This document shows, in pieces, positions 56,501 through 64,000 of a DNA stretch of 64,000 nt. Origin of the DNA: Prionailurus bengalensis (Eukaryota > Chordata > Mammalia > Carnivora > Felidae). The notes below the pieces were generated by a model. It searched no databases and was not told where the DNA came from. It saw only the letters and a program-made list of their open reading frames with translations. The stretch's first letter is position 1. The number at the start of each line of letters is the position of its first letter. The position numbers and the translations under genes were made by a program. Location: contig NC_057343.1 in the NCBI RefSeq assembly GCF_016509475.1, positions 94,964,501-95,028,500 on the forward strand. Direction: 5' to 3'.

Positions 56501-58732
56501 GGAGTGATGTTAGCATCATGGAGGTGTAGGATTCTCCTCCTCCCCCCCCCCCCTTTTAAAACTACTAATTGGAAATTTATGCATGAACAAGAGGGGCTCC
56601 CTGGGAGCTATTGGACCCAGCACCCTACACCAAGGAACCTGAGAGGACTCTTACCTACCTGTGCTTTCAAAAGTAAACACCGGGTAAAGGCTGTGGACCC
56701 AAGGTGGTCCTGCAGACCTCTGCTTGCCCCAGTAAGGGAAAAAAAACCTGAAGAGCACTGGCCTATTCAGATACACATGGGCAAGAAAGAATTTGTAGAA
56801 ATCCAGCCTGCTTGTGGGGAGATGCCAACACACCTTTGGAACGAGAAGGATGAGTTTGTACTCAGTGGAAAGAGAGAAGCTCTTGCTAGAGCCCTTCCAT
56901 CCAGGGCAACACTCCATGGGGCTAAACTGTCAGGTGTGGGCAACCACTCCTGTGGAGGAGGCAGAGAGCTGTGAGTGAGTGCCTGACTACCCCAATTAAT
57001 TCAGTTCTGTGGGTCATGGCTCAAGAAACCCATTTCCCTCCAGCAGCACCCAGGGTAGGACATCCATGACTGGGGGAAGGAGGGGAAAGGGTAGGAAACA
57101 GACAAGAATATCAAAGGGCATTAAAGGAACGTGGTTCCTTCTGACTGCTTCAGGACTTCACCAGGAAGTCAGCCCCCAAGACTTCAGGAACATCCCACTT
57201 GAGAACCCCAACCCCCTCACCTTGAGTGCTAGACCTGCACCTCCCCCACCCTGTGGCCCCCCACTTTGTGAGTCGTCCCAAGTGCACGGGTGAGAGCAGG
57301 TCCGGTTATTGGAGAACTCTCAGAAAAACGGGTCTGTGGGCAAAGGAGAAACCACAAACGGCAACTGTAAGAGTCACTTTATGGAAAATGAGAGAGGGTT
57401 CGAGCAGCAGCCTCGTGAGTTACAAGCCTAGGAAAAGATGGAAAAGCTTAAGAACTCTGCCACAAGAAGGAGTGAGGATAGTGGAGCCAGGTCTACCCAT
57501 TCAAAGGCTGAGGAAACCCCAGATTTAGTAACTCCAGTGATCACTACCCCCATCTGAAGCAATCAATAAAGATTTAAGAAGATGAATGGGAAGACAGCAA
57601 TGCAAAAATATAAGGAATGTGAAAAATAAAGAAAATACGTCACCCCCCAAAAGATATAATTTCCCAATAACCCAATTGTTATAATTTCCAACAACTCAAC
57701 AGAATACTGTGATCTGACTGGTAAAGGAACAATTCAGGATAGCTATTTTGAAGATATTCAGTGATATTAGGGGAAAACCATACATGAACAACAAAAATGA
57801 ATTCTTTACTAAAGATATGGACATTCTAGAAGAGAACCAAACAAATTCTGAGGCTAGATTAATTCAGTGAGTGAGGTGAAGAATATAGTAGAGAGCATTT
57901 GTAGCAGAATCACACAAATGGAAGATAGAATTAGTGACTTAGAGGACTGAAATTTAGAAATAATTCAGAAGTGAACAAAGAAAAAGGAATAAAAAAGAGC
58001 AAAGCCTGAGTGACCTATGGGACTCAGTCACAAGGGCAATCATTAGAATAATTGGGATTCCAGAAGGCGAAGAGAGGGAGAAGGAGACAAAGAGTTTATT
58101 TAAAGAAATAATAGCTGAAAACTTCCTAAACCTGAGGAAACACTTGGACATCCAAGTTCATGAGAAAATAGATCACCAATTTACATAACAATCAACAACT
58201 AATTAGACATCCATCCGTGAACGAAAGGTAGACATAAACAGAAGGAAAAATAAACAATGGGATGTACAAAACAACCAGAAAGCAATAGATAAGATGACCA
58301 TAGTAAGTCCTTACAAATCAATAATTACTCTAAATTTAAATGGATTGAATTCACACAATCACATCCAGGCACAGAATGAATGGATGGATAAAAAAACAGG
58401 ACCCAACAATGTGATGCCTATAAGAGATTCACTTCAGCTCTAAGGACACAGGCTCAAAGTGAAGGGATGGAAAAAGATATCCCATGCATGTAGAAACCAA
58501 AAGAAAGCAGGATAGCTATCCTAATGTCAGAAAAAATAGACTTTAAACCAAACATGGAAACAGGAAACAGAGGTCATTCATTATATAATGATAAAGGTGT
58601 CAACACACCAAGAAGATAGAGCAGTCGTAAATATGTACTCATCCAACATTGGTGCACCTAACTACTTTAAGCAATTACTAATAGATCTGAAGGGAGAAAG
58701 AGACAACAATATAATAATAGTAGGGGACTTCA

Positions 58733-58921
58733 TGGGGCACCTGGGTGGCTCAGTCGCTTGAGCATCCAACTTTGACTCAGATCATGATCTCATGTGTCGG
58801 GCTTGTGCTAACAGCTCAGAGCCTGGAGTCTGCTTCAGATTCTGTGACTCCCTCTCTCTCTGCCCCTCCCCTGCTCGTGCTCCATCTCTCTCTCTCTCAA
58901 AACTAAATAAACATTAAAAAA
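58733..58921 (+). mobile_element. CAN SINE in L1 endonuclease region
   Basis: GGGGCACCTGGGTGGCTCAG head. Perfect 20-base duplication AATAATAGTAGGGGACTTCA at 58713-58732 and 58922-58941. Confidence 0.97.
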
Positions 58922-59338
58922 AATAATAGTAGGGGACTTCAATACCCCACTTTCAGCAAAGGATAGATCATTCAGATAGAAAATCAACAAGGAAACATTG
59001 GAATTGGATCACACTTTAGACCAAATGGACTTAACAGACCTATGTAGAACATGCTATCCAATAACAGCAGAATACACATTCTTCTCACGAGAACGTGGAA
59101 CATTCTCCAGGATAGATCATATAAGATAAAAGACAGATCTTAGCAAATTTAAGGAGATTGAAATAATACTAGCTATCTCTTCCAACCACAATGGTGTGAA
59201 ACTAGATACCAGTAAATAACAAGAAGAAAGCTGGAAAATCTACAAATATGTGTAAGTAACACACTTCTGAACAACCAGTGGGTCAAAGGAGAAATCAAAA
59301 AGGAAATAAATAAATATCTTGAAATAAATGAAAATGGA

Positions 59339-59558
59339 GGGGCGCCTGGGTGGCTCAGTTGGTTAAGCGACCGACTTTGGCTTGGGTCATGATCTTGCAA
59401 TCGATCCCCGCGCCGGGCTCTGTGCTGACAGCTCAGAGCCTGGAGCTTACTTCGGATTCTGTGTTTCCCCCTCTGTCTACCCCTCCCCTGCTCATGTTCT
59501 GTGTCTCTCTGTCTCTCAATAATAAATAAACGTTAAAAAAAAATTAAAGAAAAACAAA
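59339..59558 (+). mobile_element. CAN SINE in L1 ORF2
   Basis: GGGGCGCCTGGGTGGCTCAG head. Perfect 18-base duplication GAAATAAATGAAAATGGA at 59321-59338 and 59559-59576. Confidence 0.97.
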
Positions 59559-59658
59559 GAAATAAATGAAAATGGAAACACAACAGACTAAAATTTATGG
59601 GATGTTGCGAAAGTTCTGAGAGAGAAGTTCACAGCAATAAATGCATCCATTAAAAATG

Positions 59659-59866
59659 TTAGAGTTTTGGGGCATCTAGGTGGTTCGGTCAGTTAAGCAT
59701 CCAACTCTTGGTTTCAGCTCGGGTCACGATCTCAGGATTTGTGAGTTTGAGCCCTGCATCAGGTTCCATGCTGTCTCAGACCCTGCTTGGGATTCTCTCT
59801 TTCTCCCTCTCTCTTTCTACCCCTCCCCCCCCAAAAATAAACAAATAAACTTAAAAAAATTTAGAA
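59659..59866 (+). mobile_element. CAN SINE in L1 ORF2, older
   Basis: GGGGCATCTAGGTGGTTCGG head, AAAATAAACAAATAAACTTA tail, diverged. Flanks only weakly alike (AAAAATGTTAGAG, AAAAATTTAGAAAG). Confidence 0.9.
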
Positions 59867-61289
59867 AGATATCAAACAACCTAATTTACATCTGAAGGAA
59901 TTAGAAAAAGAGAAGCCCAAAATTAGTAGAAAGAAGGAAATAATAAAGACTGGTGAATAAGTGAAAGATAAGAAAAACAAAAAACCCAACAAAACTGGGT
60001 TGGCTTTTCAAAAAGACAAAACGGACAAACCTTTAGTTAGACTAACCAAGGAAAAATAGAACATTCAAATCAGAAACAAAAGAGGAGACATTATAACTGC
60101 AGAAATACATAGGATCATGAGACTACTATGAACAACTATATGCCAACAAATTAGACAACCTAGATAAGTTCCTAGAAACATGGAACACTGAATTGGGACA
60201 AAATAGAAAATATGAATAGACCAATAGTAAGTAAAGAGATTGAATCAATAATCAAAAACTTTCCAACACAGAGGGCTGGACGGCTTTACTGGTGAATAAC
60301 ACCAAACATTTAAAGAATTAATGGCAATCTTTTGCAAAATCTTCCAAAAAACTGAAGAGGAGGGAACTAAACCTGTTAGGCAAGCCCAATATTACCCTGA
60401 TATCAAAGTCAGATAAGGACACTACAAAGGAAAGAAAACTGTAGATCAGTATCCCTGATAAATATAGACGCAAAAATTCTCAGAAAATATTAGCAAACTG
60501 AATGCAAGAACATTATGCATCATGATCAAGTGATATGTGTCCCTAGGATGTGAGGAGGGTTCAACATATGCAAATCAATAAATGTTTTACACCACATTAA
60601 TAGAATGAAAGATGAAAATCATGTCATCTCACAATAGACACAGAAGAAACATTTGACAAATTACAATATTCTTTCATGATAAATATCCTCAATAGATGGG
60701 GTATAGAAGTAACATACATAAAGGCCATGTATGACAGACTCACAACTAACATTATACTCAATGGAGGAAAATAGAAAGCTGTTTCCTCTAAGATCAAAAA
60801 CTAGACAAATATGCCCATTGTCATCATTCTTACTCAACATAGTACCGCAAGTCCTTGCCAGAGTAATTAGACAAGACAAAAATTTAAATAAAAGGCATCC
60901 AATTGGGAAAGGAAGAAGTAAAATTGATATTATTTGCAGATGATATGATTTTACATAGGGAAATCCCAAAGACTCAACCAAAAACTACTGGCACTAATCA
61001 GCAAATTTAGCAAGATTGAAGGATATAAAATCAACATACAGAAATCAGTTGCATCTCTACACACTAACAATTGAAATGCTTAAAAAAGCAACAAAGAAAA
61101 ATATCCTAGTCACAGTAACCTCAAAACCAACAAAATAAGAATAAATTTAACTAGGGAAGTGAAAGATCTATACAATGAAAACTGTAGGACTTCGCTGAAA
61201 GAAATCAAAGAAGGCACAAATGGAAAGTCATTGTGTGTTCATCGATGGGAAGAATTAATATAGTTACAATGTCCAAACTACCCAAAGCC

Positions 61290-63323
61290 CCATTACCCAT
61301 ACTACCTTATTGTTTATTTTTACCTTTGCTAGAGTATTGTGCACTTTCATTTACTTTTATGTAAGTAATTAGCATCTTTTCATTTCAGCTTGAGGAACTT
61401 CTTTGAGCATTTCTTGCAAGGCAGGTCTAGTGGTGGTGAACTCCGAAAGTTTTGTCTGAGAAAACCTTTGTTTCTCCTTCATATTTGAAGGATAACGTGG
61501 CCATAAAAGTATTGTGGGCTGGCAGTTTTTATTTTTTAGCACGTAAAAATGTCATTCTATTCTCTCCCGGCTTGTAGCGTTTCTGCTGAGAAATCTGATA
61601 CTCTAATGGGGGTTTCTTTGTCAGTTGTGTTCTTTTTTCCCCTGGCTGCCTTTATGATTCTTTATCATTGATTTTTGACAGTTTCATTGTAATGTGTCTT
61701 GGAGAAGATTTTTTGCACTGAGATAAGTTTGTTCTATAGGGTTCTTGGACTTGTATTTCCCGTTCCTTCCCCAGGGTTGGGAAATTCTCAGCTAGTATTT
61801 CTCTAAATATACTCTCTGCTCCCTTTACCCTCTCTTCTCTTTCAGGTAGACCAGTTATTGTTATATATGTACTTCTTATCTTATCCAATAGCTCTCATAG
61901 GATGCCTTCACGTTTTAAAAATCTTAGTTCTCTCTCTTCTTCTAACTGGATTATTTCTAAATATTTATCCTCCAGATCATTAATTCTTTCTTCAGTCTAA
62001 TCTGTACTATTTCCTAGGCTCTAATGCATTCTTCATTGGATTCACTGAATTCTGTAGCTCCAGAATTTCTGTCGGGTTCTTTTTAAATTTTTCCATTTCT
62101 TTGGTGCAGAACTCCTCTGAAGAACTCCTTAATTTTATTCCTGAGTTTCTTGAACTGCCTTTCTGAGTTTTCTTGTAATCTGTTGAATCTCTTCGTAACA
62201 GCTATTTTGAATTCTTTATCACTTAGATCGCTGTTCAATGTCTTTGGGTTTGATTGCCGGAGAATTATCACTTTCTTTTTGTGATACCATATTACCATGA
62301 TGTTTCATAGTGTTTGATGAAACGTGCCTCTGTTGTTGCATCTGAAGTAGCACACACTTGTCTTGTTCTTTTTGACAGTTCTACAGACTAGCAGTTAGAA
62401 ACTTGGTTTTCCACAAGGTGGCAGTATATCTCAAATTTTTGGTTTCTCTTCCCCTGAACTGGCTCTGGGGCAGCACTGGGGAGGGCACACTTTAAAAAGC
62501 TGGTATAAAGAAAGGTGGTTGGGTGGGGGGGAAAGGGTGTGAACTTAGTACCTGGGTATTTGTGGGTGCCCACTGCCTGAAAGAGGGATCCTTGAGTGGG
62601 GGTACTCCCAGAGTTTTATGGGCAGACCTTCCACTGAGATCTTAAAGCAGACAGCATGAAACTCCTACCTTCAAAGCCTTGGTTATTCTAGTCTGCCTCT
62701 TTCCTTTTCTCTCCTTCTCTCCACCCCCCACTCGCCACCCCCTAGTAATGGAGGTCCCTCCTCAGAAACCATACTCCTGGAAGAAAACTGGTCCCTCTGT
62801 CTGAGACCTGCTCAGCCGGGTGGTCAGTTAGTCACACATCTTCTGCTTTCTACTTCTTCTGTGTGGGAGGTCACTGTCGTTGCTGCTGGCAAAACCCCAG
62901 GGCACTGCAGCGCCACCCTGGGGAATGGGACTGACTCCTTAATATCCTCCTTCCCCTCTGTCTCCATACTCATCTGTGTCCTGCTCCGATGGCGTGCCTG
63001 CTTCTCCATCAGGCTGCTAGAACTCCACGAATTTTCTACATCCCTTGCATGTCTGCTCTGTTTTGTATTCTCCACTTTTGCTTCCGCCATTCGCCCTTAT
63101 TGTGTCAAGTGAGGGTGCGGAGACTCAGTGACTCCCTTGAATCCACAGCCCCCTTCAGAGTTCAGGCCTACTAACTTTCTGAATCACAGTTGGTAGAAAT
63201 CTCCTGTGTACTCTGGTGTAATGTCCAGAGGTACTTCTGTTTCATTATGAATGACAAATTAGTTGCAAATAAAAGGAAAAAGGAAAAAGGTATAATTTAT
63301 GCTGCCATGATGCTGACATCATC
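61290..63323 (-). mobile_element. HAL1-like element (ORF1-only L1 relative) inserted in the L1
   Basis: The antisense strand at 61652-61888 carries a decayed L1-type ORF1 segment (AENFPTLGKEREIQVQEPYR). Left of it lies the HAL1-type 3' section on the + strand (GCAGGTCTAGTGGTGGTGAAC, TTTCTGCTGAGAAATCTGAT) and no ORF2. Right of about 62300 is 5' UTR-like sequence. A perfect 12-base duplication CTACCCAAAGCC (61278-61289, 63324-63335) flanks the block, and the surrounding L1 ORF2 reads on across it. Confidence 0.7.
62411..62424 (+). promoter_or_regulatory. CTCF-like motif
   Basis: CCACAAGGTGGCAG matches the CTCF core (CCASYAGRKGGCAS-like) at all but one position. Located in the 5' UTR-like part of the HAL1-type element. 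Occupancy unknown. Confidence 0.4.
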
Positions 63324-64000
63324 CTACCCAAAGCCATCTATAGGGTCAACGCAATCCCTACCAAAATTCCAATGGCATTTTTCACAGAAATAGAAAAAAA
63401 ACTTAAAATTTGTACAGAACCACAAAAGACCCCAAAGCAATCCAAAAAGCAATCATGAAAAAGAAAACAAAGCCAGAGGCACCGCACTTTTAGGTTTCAA
63501 ACTATACTACAAAGCTATAGTCATTAAAACAGTATGGTACTCGCATAAAAATAGACACATAGACCAATGGAACAGAATAGAAAGCTCAGAATTAACCCCC
63601 TGCATATATCCTCAACTAATAATTGACTAGGAACCAAGAATGCCTAATGGGGAAAGAATTGTCTTTTCAACAAATGGTGCTGGGAAAACTGGGTAGACAC
63701 ATGCAGAAAAATGAAATTGAACCCCTATCTTACACCACTCACAAAAATCAACTTGAAGTGAGTCTGGAAAACAATAAGGAATTTCCCCAAAAAGTTAAAA
63801 CTAGAACTACCTATGATCCAGCAACTGCACTACTAGGTATTTACCCAAAGAATACAAAAATACTATTTCAAAGAGATACATGCACCATGATGTTTACAGC
63901 AGCATTATTTACAATAGCCAATTATATGGAGACAGCCCAAGTGTCCATCAACTGATGAATGGATAAAGCAGATGTGGTATACATGTATACAATGGGATAT
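63324..64000 (+). mobile_element. Continuation of the old L1 ORF2, runs off the window
   Basis: ATCTATAGGGTCAACGCAATC, GACACATAGACCAATGGAAC, GAACTACCTATGATCCAGCA, CCAAGTGTCCATCAACTGAT: L1 ORF2 C-terminal half in sense, following directly from the text that stops at 61289. Frames broken. Confidence 0.85.

Larger units (their letters stand above)
56500..61289 (+). mobile_element. Old, nearly full-length L1, sense, with three SINE insertions
   Basis: Layout in order: a GC-richer 5' UTR-like part (about 56500-57550), decayed ORF1 (about 57560-58170, CCAGAAGGCGAAGAGAGGGA near 58060), ORF2 endonuclease (58320-59180, GGGGACTTCAATACCCC), reverse transcriptase with the FADDM motif near 60935, and continuing ORF2. 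Stops and frameshifts are frequent. SINEs at 58733, 59339 and 59659. The ORF2 text halts at 61289 and resumes at 63324. Confidence 0.8.

Noticed and set aside
56504..56974. 156-codon + strand frame
   Set aside because: It lies in the GC-richer 5' UTR-like section of the old L1; no known domain and no promoter evidence.
63623..63955. 110-codon + strand frame at the window end
   Set aside because: It is L1 ORF2 C-terminal text in the continuing old L1, not a host gene.

Overview
This is mammalian nuclear DNA from a cat-family carnivore (Felidae). Two things show this: a split vertebrate gene with GT-AG introns, and about 48 copies of the tRNA-Lys-derived carnivore CAN SINE (head GGGGCGCCTGGGTGGCTCAG, 3' end CTCAAAAATAAATAAACGTTAAAA) in the form typical of cats. 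The exact species cannot be read from the sequence.

The only host protein-coding gene I can support is AP3S1, the sigma-3A subunit of the AP-3 adaptor complex, on the + strand. Five coding exons are present at 143-234, 2107-2218, 24346-24417, 39192-39299 and 48364-48492. Together they encode 170 residues up to a natural stop, with phases that join exactly and consensus splice sites throughout. The usual protein is 193 residues, so the first coding exon (about 23 residues) and the promoter lie upstream of base 1. The 3' UTR runs from 48493 to about 48980, with a poly(A) signal at 48958-48963 and a second candidate at 49057-49062.

All other sequence is intronic (about 235-48363) or downstream intergenic (about 48985-64000), and much of it is transposon-derived. 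Intron 3 (22 kb) and intron 4 (15 kb) are full of SINEs, MIR, L2, old L1 and HAL1 pieces, one hAT-type DNA transposon and LTR-like blocks. Intron 5 (9 kb, 39300-48363) is different: it holds only one recognisable SINE. Downstream of AP3S1 come a DNA-transposon tail, an inverted pair of an old repeat (50313-50955), a decayed ERV-L-type pol region (about 53610-56050), an old nearly full-length L1 (about 56500-61289) carrying three SINEs, and a HAL1-like element on the - strand (61290-63323) flanked by a perfect 12-base duplication that interrupts that L1, whose ORF2 resumes at 63324 and runs off the window.

I found no undescribed functional system. The most informative observations are about genome dynamics: a 59-base perfect duplication abutting a SINE head (10083/11500), an L1 insertion that appears to carry a 3' transduction (3870-6232), three nested SINEs inside a hAT element (21909-22792), a close inverted SINE pair in intron 4, a group of young near-identical SINEs, and the SINE-poor intron 5.
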